Origin: Solirubrobacter soli DSM 22325 | GTDB lineage: Bacteria; Actinomycetota; Thermoleophilia; Solirubrobacterales; Solirubrobacteraceae | DNA length: 64,000 nt | NCBI RefSeq assembly: GCF_000423665.1 | Contig: NZ_AUIK01000035.1 | Coordinates: 1 to 64,000, forward strand | Direction: 5' to 3' | In this document: one piece after another, positions 15,835 to 27,838 of the stretch | Layout of the letters: every line of letters begins with the position of its first letter | How positions within the stretch are numbered: the first letter of the stretch is position 1 | The notes under the pieces: model-generated | Told to the model about the DNA's origin: nothing | The model's database searches: none | The model's input: only the letters and a program-made list of their open reading frames with translations | Made by a program: the position numbers and the translations under genes

Positions 15835-17268
15835 TCAGCGGCGTCCTGGGGTCAGACGGACGGCCGGCGTCCTGGCGACGGCCTTCCCCAGTTCGGTGGT
15901 CATGGTCAGCGCGATGGCGACGGTCACCCGCTGCCCACGCCGGAGCGACGCGAGCGCGCGCCGGGAGACCTTCAGAAAGAGCGCCGTCGGCCGGCCGGCC
16001 GCGAGCGTCGCGGTGGCGGACTTCACGTTGCGGCCGCTGAGCCGGACGCGGCCCGCTTGGTCGCAGGTCGCGGTGATCCGCACGCGGGCGCGCGCGACGC
16101 GCACCTTCCGCGACGCCAGCTTGACCGAGCATCTCGGCGCGGTGCCGACGACAACCGGGAACGAGGCGGTGCCGCGGTTCGCGAAGGAGTCGGTGGCCGC
16201 GCACGTCACCGTGGTCGTGCCGAGCGCGAACACGCTGCCCGAAGCGGGCGAGCAAGTAGGGGCGACCGGTCCGGCGACCGCGTCGACGGCGCTGGCGCTG
16301 TAGGTGACCGAGGCGCCGGCCGACGAGGTCGCCTTCGCCGTGATCTTGCCCGGGACCGTGACCGACGGCGGCGACGTGTCCTTGAGCGCGACGATGTAGT
16401 CGGGTCCGGCGGAGACCGCCGTGAACGCGCCGTTCGGCACGGAGACGTCCGTGTACGGCGTGGCCGCCCATCCCCACGACACCAGCGTCCCGTCCTGCCT
16501 GAGCGCCGCGACGGTGTTGGCGTTGGTGGCGATGGCCTTGAAGTCATTGCCGGGCGGCACCGGCGTCGAGGCCCAATCGTTATAGGTCCACGCGAGGAGG
16601 CCGCCGTCGCGCTTGAGCGCCAGGCCGCGAATCCAACCCGCGGCGACCGCGGTGTAGTCGTGGCCCGGGGCGACGATCGTGTAGTCGGGCGGGTCGGGGA
16701 GCCCGACCGTCTTCAGGCCCCAGCCCGCCAGGCTGCCGTCGCGCCTGAGCGCCACGCCGTGGCGAAGCTCGACGGAGACCGCGACGAAGTCGTTGCCGGC
16801 GGGCACCTCGGTCATGTTCCAGCCGTTCCAGCCCGTGGCGACGAGGCTGCCGTCGCGCTTGAGCGCCACGATGTTGGCGCCGTTGGTCGCGATCGCGGTG
16901 TAGTCGCTGCCCGCCGGGGCGACGGCCATCGGGTTCCCCCAGGTGACGACGCTGCCGTCGCGCTTGAGCGCCACGCTGGTGTCCTCGCCCGCAGCGACGG
17001 CGGTGAAGTCGTTGCCGGCCGGCACAGCCGTCGGCGTGAATCCCCAGGCCGCGAGGCTGCCGTCCCGCTTGAGAGCCACGGCGTGCATGCGCCCGGCGGC
17101 GACGGCAACGTAGTCGTCGCCCGCCGGCACGGCGCTCATCGCTGAGGGCGTGCCACCCCACGCGACCAGGGTCTCGGCCGACGCAGCCGAAGGAGCGCCG
17201 AGCACGCCCAGGGCTACGAGCACGGAAGCGCTGCGCGCACGAACTTGCTTGATCGTTACCAGCATCAC
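15835..17268 (-). CDS. Secreted RCC1-like repeat protein with HYR domain
   Basis: 477 residues; GTG 17268 or ATG 17265. A signal peptide ends near PSAASAETL. About seven propeller blades follow with the recurring motif V(A/V)LKRDGSL-x-x-WG, for example HAVALKRDGSLAAWG and SVALKRDGSVVTWG, typical of RCC1/BLIP-II-like domains. Next comes a HYR-type domain (VTVPGKITAKATSSAGASVTY, GTTTVTCAATDSFAN) and a basic C-terminal domain. Extracellular and non-enzymatic by appearance. The stop is three bases from the convergent methyltransferase stop. Confidence 0.85.
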   Translation of the reverse strand: MMLVTIKQVRARSASVLVALGVLGAPSAASAETLVAWGGTPSAMSAVPAGDDYVAVAAGRMHAVALKRDGSLAAWGFTPTAVPAGNDFTAVAAGEDTSVALKRDGSVVTWGNPMAVAPAGSDYTAIATNGANIVALKRDGSLVATGWNGWNMTEVPAGNDFVAVSVELRHGVALRRDGSLAGWGLKTVGLPDPPDYTIVAPGHDYTAVAAGWIRGLALKRDGGLLAWTYNDWASTPVPPGNDFKAIATNANTVAALRQDGTLVSWGWAATPYTDVSVPNGAFTAVSAGPDYIVALKDTSPPSVTVPGKITAKATSSAGASVTYSASAVDAVAGPVAPTCSPASGSVFALGTTTVTCAATDSFANRGTASFPVVVGTAPRCSVKLASRKVRVARARVRITATCDQAGRVRLSGRNVKSATATLAAGRPTALFLKVSRRALASLRRGQRVTVAIALTMTTELGKAVARTPAVRLTPGRR

Positions 17269-17327
17269 CGCGTAAACGCGGAACTCGCCCGTGGTGTTGC
17301 GGATATCCGGCAGGATCGCCTGCGGGT

Positions 17328-17361
17328 GCGCGCCCGGGAGGTGTCGGCCTCCCGGACGCGC
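17328..17361 (-). terminator. Terminator hairpin after the Ig-like secreted protein
   Basis: CCGGGAGG (17334-17341), loop TGTCGG, CCTCCCGG (17348-17355), extended by GCGCG/CGCGC arms, about 20 bases past the stop at 17382. It closes the long minus-strand gene run. Confidence 0.65.
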
Positions 17362-17381
17362 AGAGGCGAGCGGTCCTTCGC

Positions 17382-18767
17382 TCAGCAGGCGACGGGCTTC
17401 GTGCCCGAGGCGGTGCAGGTGTTGACGACCGGCGCCTTGCCCTTGCGGACGGCGAGGGACTTGATGGTCGTCAGCGCACCCGAGGCGGAGATCGCGATGT
17501 TGATCGTGGTGCCGCCCTTGAGGTTGGCGTGGACCAGCGTCGAGAGGCTCAGCGAGGAGCCCTTGCTGGTCAGCACGGAGCCCGAGCCGCGCAGCTTCTT
17601 CGGGCAGCTCCCGCCCTTGCAGGTGACGGTCACGGTCGCGCCCTTCGGGAGGTTCTTGACCTTGAGCTGCACGAGGCGGGTGGTCTTCTTGGAGATCGTG
17701 AAACGGAACGCGAGCACGGCGTTGATCGCCTTCGCCGCCGGCGCGGGCGTGGGCGTCCCCGAGGACGGGTTGACCGACGGCTGCGTGGACGGAGCGGTGC
17801 CGGGGAAGACGATCGCGTCGAAGGACTTGGTCGCGCTGTTGCCGGACGCGTCCGTGGCGGTGCAGGTCACAGTGGTCGTGCCGAGCGGCAGCGACGAGCC
17901 GGAGGCGGGCGCGCAGGACACGACCGGCGCCGGGTCGATCGCGTCGGTCGCGGTCGCGTCATAGGTGACCACGGCGCTGCCGGCGGCGCCGGCGGCCTGC
18001 TTGACCACCGCGGACGGGACGGTCAGCGAGGGGGCGTCATTGTCACGCGCGATCGTCACGGACTTGGTGGTGTCGCCGCCGCGCGAGGTCGCCTTGCAGG
18101 TGACGGTCTTCGCCTCGCCGGCCGCGACCGTGGTCGTCGGGCAGGGCGGGGAGAGGATCCGGGAGTCGGGGTCGGTGACGGTCCAGGAGACGTCGACAGG
18201 ACCGACGTACACGCCGCCGGCGACCTGGGTCCCGGTCACGACCGGCGTGACCGTGGGCGGGGTCGAGTCGACCTCCTGCAGCTTGAGCGAGCCGCGGACC
18301 GTGGGATCGCTGTCGCCGTTGCTGCCGCTGATCCGGAAGCCGTAGACGTCGCCGGCCTTGACGTCGAACGAGGTCTGGCCCTTGTACGAGAAGCCGCCGG
18401 AGGGCGCGGTGCAGCAGTTCACCGGACCCGCGTCGACGATCGACTTGGTCCAGACGTCCGAGCCGCCGCGAGAGACGAACGCGACGAGCTTCACGCGCAC
18501 GTTGAACCACGAGTGAAAGCCCGAGTAGTCATAGGCCATCGGGACCTGGCGCGCCGTCGCGGCGACGTTCGTGAAGGTCCAAGCGCCGGTGCTGACGACG
18601 CTGTAGTCGAACTGCGGGTCGGCGGCCACGCCGTTGGAGACGACCTTGGCCGAGCCCGACCCGGCGCCCGTCCACGGCGCATCCAGCTTCGCCGCATCGG
18701 CGGAGCCGGTGAACAACAGGAGGACGATGAGGAGGAGGGGGAGAGAGAGGAGGGTGCGGATCACCAT
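17382..18767 (-). CDS. Secreted Ig/HYR-repeat protein, paralogue of the 26693 gene
   Basis: 461 residues; ATG 18767 with AGAGGA upstream. A clear Sec signal (MVIRTLLSLPLLLIVLLLF...GSADA) precedes a domain of about 145 residues starting LDAPWTGAGSGSAKVVSNG and ending YGFRISGSN. Then come two Ig/HYR-like domains (VDVSWTVTDPDS, GTTTVTCTATDASGNSA) and a lysine-rich C-terminal domain with KKTTRLVQLKVKNLPKG. The N-terminal domain is shared with the short gene at 26693. A palindrome 34 bases before the ATG is also found near that paralogue, so both may answer to the same regulator. Confidence 0.85.
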   Translation of the reverse strand: MVIRTLLSLPLLLIVLLLFTGSADAAKLDAPWTGAGSGSAKVVSNGVAADPQFDYSVVSTGAWTFTNVAATARQVPMAYDYSGFHSWFNVRVKLVAFVSRGGSDVWTKSIVDAGPVNCCTAPSGGFSYKGQTSFDVKAGDVYGFRISGSNGDSDPTVRGSLKLQEVDSTPPTVTPVVTGTQVAGGVYVGPVDVSWTVTDPDSRILSPPCPTTTVAAGEAKTVTCKATSRGGDTTKSVTIARDNDAPSLTVPSAVVKQAAGAAGSAVVTYDATATDAIDPAPVVSCAPASGSSLPLGTTTVTCTATDASGNSATKSFDAIVFPGTAPSTQPSVNPSSGTPTPAPAAKAINAVLAFRFTISKKTTRLVQLKVKNLPKGATVTVTCKGGSCPKKLRGSGSVLTSKGSSLSLSTLVHANLKGGTTINIAISASGALTTIKSLAVRKGKAPVVNTCTASGTKPVAC

Positions 18768-18800
18768 GCGGCGATCCTCTGCCGATGTTCAGCCCATCAC

Positions 18801-18816
18801 CATGTCGTTCGACATG
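18801..18816. promoter_or_regulatory. 16-bp palindrome, candidate Crp-family operator
   Basis: CATGTCG-TT-CGACATG: perfect 7-bp arms around a 2-bp centre, 34 bp upstream of the secreted-protein start at 18767 and just after the Crp-family gene stop at 18823. A nearly identical site lies at 26606-26621. Confidence 0.55.
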
Positions 18817-18822
18817 TTCGTA

Positions 18823-19491
18823 TCAAGCCGCACGACCGCGGAGCGCTTGGAGGTCATGCACCTCGAGCGCCCGGCGGCCGGTGGTGATCCAGCCCAGCGA
18901 CCGCAGCTGACGGAGCGCCTTCGCGGTCGACTCCAGTGAGGAGCCGGTCCACCCCGCGAGGTCCTCCTGCGTGATCGGCAGCGTGATCCGCACGCCGCCG
19001 CCTTCGGCGGGATCGCCATGCGTGTCGCACAGTTCGACGAGCCGCGCGGCGACCCGCCCGAGCGTGTCGGCGGCCGCGAACTCCGCCAGGCGGCGGTCCG
19101 AGGCGCGGAGCCGGTTGGAGAGCATCGCCAGCATCGCCAGCGCGACGTCCGGGTGTGACGCGAGGTACGTCCGGAACGTCGACGCCGCGATCACCAGCAG
19201 CTCGACCGGCTCGATCGCGATCACGTCGGCCGACCGCGGCCGTCGGTCGACGAGCGCCTGCTCTCCCAGCAGCGCGCCGGGACCGCGGAACGTCAGCACC
19301 GCGTCGGTCCCGGACGCGGTCGGGACCGTCACCTTCACCCGCCCCGCCACCAGCACGAGCACGCGGTCGGCCTCGTCGCCCCGCGCCAGCAGCACGTCGG
19401 GGCGATCGGCCTCCTTGCGATGAGCGATCCGCTCGAGCTCGGCCCGATCCTCGGCGCCCAGCAGTCCGAGGAATTCGTCGGCCGAGCTCAC
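18823..19491 (-). CDS. Crp/Fnr-family cyclic-nucleotide-responsive regulator
   Basis: 222 residues. GTG 19491 overlaps the TGA of the oxidase gene (GTGA) and starts just before the conserved cupin fold (SADEFLGLLGAEDRAELERIA). The cyclic-nucleotide domain keeps the phosphate-binding signature: Gly76-Glu77 in GALLGEQAL and Arg86-Ser87-Ala88 in RPRSADV, so cAMP or cGMP binding is plausible. The C-terminal winged helix reads LPITQEDLAGWTGSSLESTAK with recognition helix SLESTAKALRQL. No Fnr-type cysteines. It ends an operon that begins with a nucleotide cyclase, so it may sense that enzyme's product. Confidence 0.9.
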   Translation of the reverse strand: MSSADEFLGLLGAEDRAELERIAHRKEADRPDVLLARGDEADRVLVLVAGRVKVTVPTASGTDAVLTFRGPGALLGEQALVDRRPRSADVIAIEPVELLVIAASTFRTYLASHPDVALAMLAMLSNRLRASDRRLAEFAAADTLGRVAARLVELCDTHGDPAEGGGVRITLPITQEDLAGWTGSSLESTAKALRQLRSLGWITTGRRALEVHDLQALRGRAA

Positions 19492-20987
19492 GATCGCGGC
19501 AGCGCGGGTGTGATGCTCTGTTCGAAGCGGAAGAACCCGTCGGGGTCGTAGTGGCGCTTGATCCGCAGCAGCTCGTCGAACGCGTCGCCCCAATACTGCT
19601 CGCGGTAGTCAGGCAGGTCACGCACCGGGTAGTTCTGGTACATCTCGCCGTTCAGGAACGGCTCGACGACGCCGAAGAACCCGGCCAGCCAACTCAGCGC
19701 GGTCTCCTCGTCGCAGTCCGGCCAAGTGGGGTCCCAGAACGAGTCGACGCCGAAGTCGAAGTCGACCTCGCGGTGGATGAACGCAGAATCGCCCTGCGGA
19801 TAGGACGTCGCGGCCCCGCCGTAGGGCTCCAGGTACATGATGTTGTACGGGTTCGGCGTGGTGGCGAAGTACGTCACGAGCGCCTTCCAGCCTTCCACGC
19901 CGACCGGCGTCGCGACGTACCCGCTGCGCTTGGCCTCCATCGTCGTCGGCAGCCCCGGGCCCGGAAGCACGGCCAGACAGGCGTCGTTCAACACGTTGTA
20001 CGTACCCGACTGATTGCTGAACTGCGGCGACCCGACGTCCAGCAGCGGCCGTAGGGCGCGCAGCCCATCGGCGGGAGTTCCGCTGTAGAGCCCGATCATC
20101 AGCAGCCAGGGCTTGGCCACCTGTGTCACCGGATCGGTGAGCGTCGCCATCACGACCAGGTAGCCGACGTCCGCGTTGTCGGCGTTGCGCATGTAGTGGC
20201 GCTGGATCGCGTCCAGCGCCGCGGGCGCGTCCTCGAGCGTCCAGCGCAGCTCGAAGGACCACACGGACGCCAGTTCGACGAGCTTGAACGTGAACTCCAG
20301 CACGATCCCGAACTGGTTGCCGGTCCCGCCCCGCACCGCCCACCACAGATCGCGGTGGTCGTTGTCCTCGGCGGCCTCGACGATCGAGCCGTCGGCGAGC
20401 ATGACCGTGACGCCGACGATGTTGTCGGAGCCGATCCCGAAACGCCGCGAAGTGAGCCCGTAGCCGCCGCCCTGCATGAAGCCGGCGACGCCGACGTCCG
20501 CGCACGTCCCCCCGGGCACGTGCAGCCCGTATGCGTCCAGCACCTCGTTGAGCAGGCCGAAGTTCGCGCCGGCCCCCACCCGCGCGGTCTTCGCCACCGG
20601 GTCGACCGCGATCCCGTTGAGCAGGCTGACGTCGATGATCATCCCGCTGCACGTCGAGAAGTTGGCGAGGCTGTGACGGCCGGAGCGCGGGACCGCCCAC
20701 AGCGCCTTCTCCCGCGCCAGCTCGATGCACAGGCGAACGTCCTCGTAGACCTCGCAGAAGACGATGATCTGCGGGTACGCCGGCCAGCGCGGCGCGGCGT
20801 GCGGGGCGGCCGCGGCCGGGTAGTCGGGCATCCCGGGCAGGACGACCCAGCCGTGCAGCTTGCGGGCGAACGCCTCGACCTCGGCCTGCGTCATCCCCAG
20901 CTCGTCGAGCGCGACGGGGTCGAGCTTGGGCAGCGGGTCGGCCGGCCGCTTCGCGCGGTGCTGATGCTTACGAGCGAGCAGGGACAT
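19488..20987 (-). CDS. FAD-linked oxidase, berberine-bridge type
   Basis: 499 residues, cytoplasmic. The PCMH-type FAD domain has VPRSGRHSLANFST (the His normally bonded to FAD), VGAGANFGLLNEVLDAYGL, and PGGTCADVGVAGFMQGGGYG, whose cysteine matches the second covalent FAD link. DNIVGVTVMLADGSIVEA and GGTGNQFGIVLEFTF follow. The BBE C-terminal motif is YWGDAFDELLRIKRHYDPDG. It likely oxidises a small organic substrate with O2 and makes H2O2. It overlaps the 271-residue gene by 20 bp and the regulator by 4 bp. Confidence 0.92.
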   Translation of the reverse strand: MSLLARKHQHRAKRPADPLPKLDPVALDELGMTQAEVEAFARKLHGWVVLPGMPDYPAAAAPHAAPRWPAYPQIIVFCEVYEDVRLCIELAREKALWAVPRSGRHSLANFSTCSGMIIDVSLLNGIAVDPVAKTARVGAGANFGLLNEVLDAYGLHVPGGTCADVGVAGFMQGGGYGLTSRRFGIGSDNIVGVTVMLADGSIVEAAEDNDHRDLWWAVRGGTGNQFGIVLEFTFKLVELASVWSFELRWTLEDAPAALDAIQRHYMRNADNADVGYLVVMATLTDPVTQVAKPWLLMIGLYSGTPADGLRALRPLLDVGSPQFSNQSGTYNVLNDACLAVLPGPGLPTTMEAKRSGYVATPVGVEGWKALVTYFATTPNPYNIMYLEPYGGAATSYPQGDSAFIHREVDFDFGVDSFWDPTWPDCDEETALSWLAGFFGVVEPFLNGEMYQNYPVRDLPDYREQYWGDAFDELLRIKRHYDPDGFFRFEQSITPALPRS

Positions 20988-21783
20988 ACGGGACGTTCAG
21001 CGCGCCTTTCATGTAGAGGCACAGCAGGTCGGGATCCCACCCGCCGAGCCAGAAGTCGATCCGCCAGGGCGCCGTCGTGTCGAGCCCGTCCACGCCCTCG
21101 ACCGTCGCGTCCCCGACCATGTTGAAGCCGAACCGCTCGACGAAGTTGCGGACGAGCACCCGCCGGTCGCCCGGGTTGGCGGCGGCGAACTCGAGCTCGG
21201 CGATCCGCCCTTGGAGGTTGGTCCGCGCCACCGGGTCCTGCTCGTGCGAGAGGTCGCTCTGCAGCGTCGCCAGACGCGCCTTGACGATGCCCAGCGGGTC
21301 CCACTCGCCGGTCGCGTCGCCGACCGTCGCCGGCTCGTACTCCATGCCCTGCGCGCCTTGGGCCTCGAGCAGGGTCTGCGAGACCTGCCACAGCGGCTGC
21401 GACGGATCCGCGGGGTTCAGCGGCGCGGTCCGCTCCAACGACGCGGCGTCGCTCGCCACCCGCAGGTGGAACGGAACGATCGGCTCGAAGCCCGGCAGCG
21501 TCAGCGTCCAGTTGCGGTTCTCGATGATCGGCCCGCCGAGCAGGTCCACCGCCGCGCCGTTCAACGCGGGCACGGACGAACGGACCACCTTCACGCCCAG
21601 CTCCGGGCTGTGCGAGCGGATCGACATCCCCTCCCGCTGCTGCAGGTTCAGCACCCGGTCGAAGTCCGGCTCGCCGGCGAACGCGAACGTGTAGCCGCTG
21701 ACGCCGCGCGGCTCGTCCGAGGGGTCGGGATCGGTGGGCAGGCGCAGCGAGCACCAGCCCTGGAACTCCAGGATGAGACTCAC
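20968..21783 (-). CDS. Unknown protein in the cyclase/oxidase operon
   Basis: 271 residues from GTG 21783, overlapping the previous stop by four bases (GTGA). No signal peptide, membrane segment or metal motif stands out. The first half is beta-rich with proline turns (LILEFQGWCSLRLPTDPDPSD, YTFAFAGEPDFDRVLNLQQ, NRNWTLTLPGFEPIVPFHL); the middle is a charged helix (VKARLATLQSDLSHEQDPVAR); the end is aromatic (APWRIDFWLGGWDPDLLCLYM). I do not recognise the family. Tight coupling to a ferritin-like protein and an FAD oxidase suggests a partner or accessory enzyme in the same reaction. Confidence 0.75.
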   Translation of the reverse strand: MSLILEFQGWCSLRLPTDPDPSDEPRGVSGYTFAFAGEPDFDRVLNLQQREGMSIRSHSPELGVKVVRSSVPALNGAAVDLLGGPIIENRNWTLTLPGFEPIVPFHLRVASDAASLERTAPLNPADPSQPLWQVSQTLLEAQGAQGMEYEPATVGDATGEWDPLGIVKARLATLQSDLSHEQDPVARTNLQGRIAELEFAAANPGDRRVLVRNFVERFGFNMVGDATVEGVDGLDTTAPWRIDFWLGGWDPDLLCLYMKGALNVPYVPARS

Positions 21784-23014
21784 GGCGCGACCTCCGTGCC
21801 CATCGCGAGGCCGAAGTCGATCGCGATCCGCGCGAGGTTCTCGTGCATCAGGCTCAATCGCGCCCGCACCTCCTCCGGGTAGCCGTTGTCCTCGGAGAGG
21901 TCCTCCGCGGTCTCGGCCAGCGCGTCGAGCTCGCCCTGGATGACGGTCCACGCGGCCTCGCGGTGCGGGAGCAGCGTGATGTTGCGGGTGAAGCGGAACG
22001 CCGGGCCGGCGGTGTGGCCGTCGGGCCCGGTCGGCAGCAGGGTCAGCACCTCGCCGAGCGGCCGGATGACCGTGGTCATCATCGGGAAGAACGCCGCCCG
22101 CTGCAGCCCAGTCAGCTCGGCCGAGCGCTCGTCGCTGTGCGCGAAGAAGCGCATCAGCAACAGCAGCAGCGCCGCGTAGGCGTCGTCGAAGAACACGCTG
22201 ACGCGACGCGTCCGCACGTTGGCGATCTGGTGCGGGTCCGGGTGGGCGGTGACGGCGCGGGCGGGATCGAAGCCCGGGTCGCGTTCGCGCTCGGCGCGGA
22301 ACTCCTCGAGGATCGTCAGCACGCGCGTGAAGTGGCTCTCCATCGTGCTCCCGGGCGAGCCCTCGCCCTCGGTGACGATCTGCTCGACGACCTGCAGCGC
22401 CGTCGTGAGCCCGTCGACGGGGACGAGCTCGACGTCGTAGATCCGTGCCGTGTTCGGCAGCGAGATCCCCCGCAGCGGCACGGGGATCACGTCCGTCGTC
22501 GCCAGCTCGGCGCCCGGCGGGCCGATGAACAGTTCCTCGCCCAGCTGCGAGAACAGCGCGGCGATCTCGTCGTAGAGGCGGCCGATCGTCTGGTAGCGGC
22601 CGACATCCACGTTGGCCCCGAGCGCCGCCTGCTCGGCCGGCGTCAGCTTGTCCGGGATCTCGAAGAGCGCGAAGCGCAGCAAGGTCTCCTCGGTCAGCCG
22701 CTCGAGCTTGGACTCGACCTCGAGGTCGTAGTGGCGCGGCGAGAGCGGCATGTTCGGGCGCGTGAGCCAGGGCGCCTCGCCGATCGAGGTGAGCAGGTTG
22801 CTGACCAGCCCGAGGTGCTCCATCTCCTGGCGGGCGATCAGCATGATGCTCGCCTCCCAGCGGCGCATCAGCTCGAGCTGCTGCCAGCTCACCCCCTCGG
22901 AGACGTGGCGCTTCATCGAGAACGCCGCATACAGGTACTGGCACATCAGCGCGTGCTCGAGCTCTGCCGCCTCGGTCAACAACGCGACGAGGCGGCGCCT
23001 GTGGGTGACGTCGA

Positions 23015-23018
<4 letters not shown>
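21780..23018 (-). CDS. Ferritin-like protein (VioB / iminophenyl-pyruvate dimer synthase type)
   Basis: 412 residues. The N-terminal 250 residues match the ferritin-like domain found in VioB and RebD-type imine-dimer synthases: AAELEHALMCQYLYAAFSMK, then MLIARQEMEHLGLVSNLL with an E-x-x-H pair, then a long insert (IPDKLTPAEQAALGANVDVGR). A further helical segment has DDAYAALLLLLMRFFAH. Carboxylate and histidine ligands could hold an iron or heme cofactor. In violacein-type pathways such proteins act next to FAD-dependent amine oxidases, a parallel with the oxidase two genes on. Start overlaps the cyclase stop (ATGA). Confidence 0.8.
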
Positions 23019-26260
<3,242 letters not shown>

Positions 26261-26313
26261 CGCGAGTAGTGATACACGCTTGTCCCTCCGGGCAACACCG
26301 CGGTCACACCCGA

Positions 26314-26571
26314 TCAGCTGCTGGTGGACAGGTACCGGCGGTCGTCAGCCGCCGCCACCCCGAGTGCCCCGACCACCAGCAGCGCAACGGCTCCGCCCGC
26401 CAGCGTGGCCGTTCCCCAGTGCGTGCTCTGCTCCTGTGCGGCGGTGTCCCGAGCGCCGCGCTCAGGACGCGCGTCCGCGGTGGCGGGAGCGAGCGAGAAC
26501 GCCACGCCGCCGATCGCGATGGCGCGGGCCAGCCTGCGGAACAGCCTTTCCTGAGAGCGGTGAATGGTCAC
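26314..26571 (-). CDS. Small membrane protein, probable first gene of the cyclase operon
   Basis: 85 residues from GTG 26571. An N-terminal signal or anchor (RLFRRLARAIAIGGVAFSLAPATADA) is followed by a polar linker, one membrane helix (GTATLAGGAVALLVVGALGVA) and the tail ADDRRYLSTSS. It lies 53 bp upstream of the cyclase gene in the same direction. The 16-bp palindrome is 35 bp before its start, the same distance as at the secreted gene 17382-18767. Function unknown; could couple an envelope signal to the cyclase. Confidence 0.6.
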   Translation of the reverse strand: MTIHRSQERLFRRLARAIAIGGVAFSLAPATADARPERGARDTAAQEQSTHWGTATLAGGAVALLVVGALGVAAADDRRYLSTSS

Positions 26572-26605
26572 GTTCTGGAGTGTCGTTCGATTCCTGTGGT
26601 CGGAC

Positions 26606-26621
26606 CATGTCGTTTGACATG
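26606..26621. promoter_or_regulatory. 16-bp palindrome, second copy of the candidate operator
   Basis: CATGTCG-TT-TGACATG differs from the site at 18801 by one base in an arm. It lies between the divergent starts at 26571 and 26693. A half-match (TGTCG-TT-CGA) sits next to it at 26581-26590. Confidence 0.55.
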
Positions 26622-26692
26622 TTCGGACCAACGCACCCGCAACCCGTAAAAGGACATGGTGGTTTGCTCGGCCGCGCCGAACCATTGGGGAC

Positions 26693-27148
26693 ATGAGCCT
26701 CTGTGTCTCCCACTGGCATCAACCGCTGATCGTCCCGCTGGCGACCGGCGTCCTGCAGCTCGGGTCCGCGACGCAGGCCGACGCCCCCTGGTCGGGTGGC
26801 GGGACGGGGTCCATCAACATCGCCTCCGACGGGGGTGTCGCGCGTCCGCGCTTCGAGTACCACGTCAATGGCGACGGCGGCATCTGGACCTTCAGCGCGG
26901 TCGCGCGCTCGGCGCGCAGGATCGACGTCGAGTGGTGCTACAGCGGCTTCCACGCGTGGTTCAACGTGCGCGTGGAGCTCGAGCGGTTCGTCCGCCGGGG
27001 CGACACGGAGATCTTCGCGGAGACGCTGACCGAGCCCGGGCGTCCGGGCTCCTCGGGCGGCTTCGCCTACACCGGTTCATCCACGTTCGACGTCTGGCCG
27101 GGGGACACCTACGGCTTCCGGATGTCGGGAAGCGATTTCGGGTCATGA
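26693..27148 (+). CDS. Short secreted protein, paralogue of the 17382-18767 N-terminal domain
   Basis: 151 residues, ATG 26693. A weak signal-like N-terminus (LIVPLATGVLQLGSATQADA) precedes ADAPWSGGGTGSINIASDGG, WTFSAVARSARRIDVEW, YSGFHAWFNVRVELERFV, SSGGFAYTGSSTFDV and YGFRMSGSDFG. The same order is in the larger protein at 17382 (DAPWTGAGSGSAKV, WTFTNVAATARQV, YSGFHSWFNVRVKLVAFV, YGFRISGSN). It stops at the point where that protein enters its Ig domains, so it is a single-domain version or a truncated copy. The stop overlaps the convergent lipoprotein gene by six bases. Confidence 0.75.
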   Translation: MSLCVSHWHQPLIVPLATGVLQLGSATQADAPWSGGGTGSINIASDGGVARPRFEYHVNGDGGIWTFSAVARSARRIDVEWCYSGFHAWFNVRVELERFVRRGDTEIFAETLTEPGRPGSSGGFAYTGSSTFDVWPGDTYGFRMSGSDFGS

Positions 27149-27601
27149 AGCGCTACTGAGCGCCTGGTTGACGTCCACGGCCAGCGTGGACAGCCGTTCT
27201 CCCGCCTCGACGTAGGCCGTCTCGGCGCGCTGGGCGCCCTTGGTGTCCTCAACCTCGACCGCGTTCGCCAGCTCGCGCGCGAGCTCGGCGGTCGTCTCGA
27301 GCTGGCTCATGTAGGCGGTCATCTCGTCGCGGGCCTCGGCGGGGAGCGTGAGCCGCTGCAGCGTCCCGCGCAGGGTGTCGAACTCGACGGCGGCGCTGCG
27401 CATGTCGTTCACGTAGAGGTCGAAGTCGTCGTCGGTCTGGAGCCGGTTGGCGGCGATCCGCTGGTCGAGCACGTTCAGCCGCTGCTGGGTGGTGCCGATC
27501 GCGTCGAGCGTGACCTTGTCGTAGTCGGACGTTTCGCTGGTCGCGCAGCCGGCGGCACCGATCGCCGCGGCGATGATCAGGATCGAGATGAGAGCTCGCA
27601 T
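27143..27601 (-). CDS. Small predicted lipoprotein, helical
   Basis: 152 residues. MRALISILIIAAAIGAAGC is a lipoprotein signal with lipobox G-A-A-G-C-like ending. The mature part is almost all helix and acidic, e.g. TLDAIGTTQQRLNVLDQRIAA, EMTAYMSQLETTAELARELA and GAQRAETAYVEAGERLSTLA, suggesting a helical bundle or coiled coil on the outer face of the membrane. No enzymatic signature. Function unknown. Confidence 0.75.
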   Translation of the reverse strand: MRALISILIIAAAIGAAGCATSETSDYDKVTLDAIGTTQQRLNVLDQRIAANRLQTDDDFDLYVNDMRSAAVEFDTLRGTLQRLTLPAEARDEMTAYMSQLETTAELARELANAVEVEDTKGAQRAETAYVEAGERLSTLAVDVNQALSSAS

Positions 27602-27658
27602 GGTGAGGGTCAGGACGACCCCCGAGGACCCCCTATTCCGAGCTGACCCTTAGGTACG

Positions 27659-27690
27659 ACCCCGGTAAAGATTGGGGTCGATACCGGGGT
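27659..27690. other. Intergenic hairpin
   Basis: ACCCCGGTA (27659-27667) pairs with TACCGGGGT (27682-27690) around 14 bases, in the 237-bp gap between the lipoprotein start and the response-regulator stop. It may terminate the response-regulator transcript or serve as an operator. Confidence 0.4.
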
Positions 27691-27838
27691 GGTCCCTGAT
27701 GTCAAAGCACCCGTGCGGGGTGCAGTATGCGGGTCATGCTCTCGATCTCGCGAACCACGTGGATGCGAGGCCCGGTCGTGGCCAGCTGGATGGCCTCCGC
27801 CGAGCTCTCGCTCACCCACGACCCGGAGGCGGCACCCG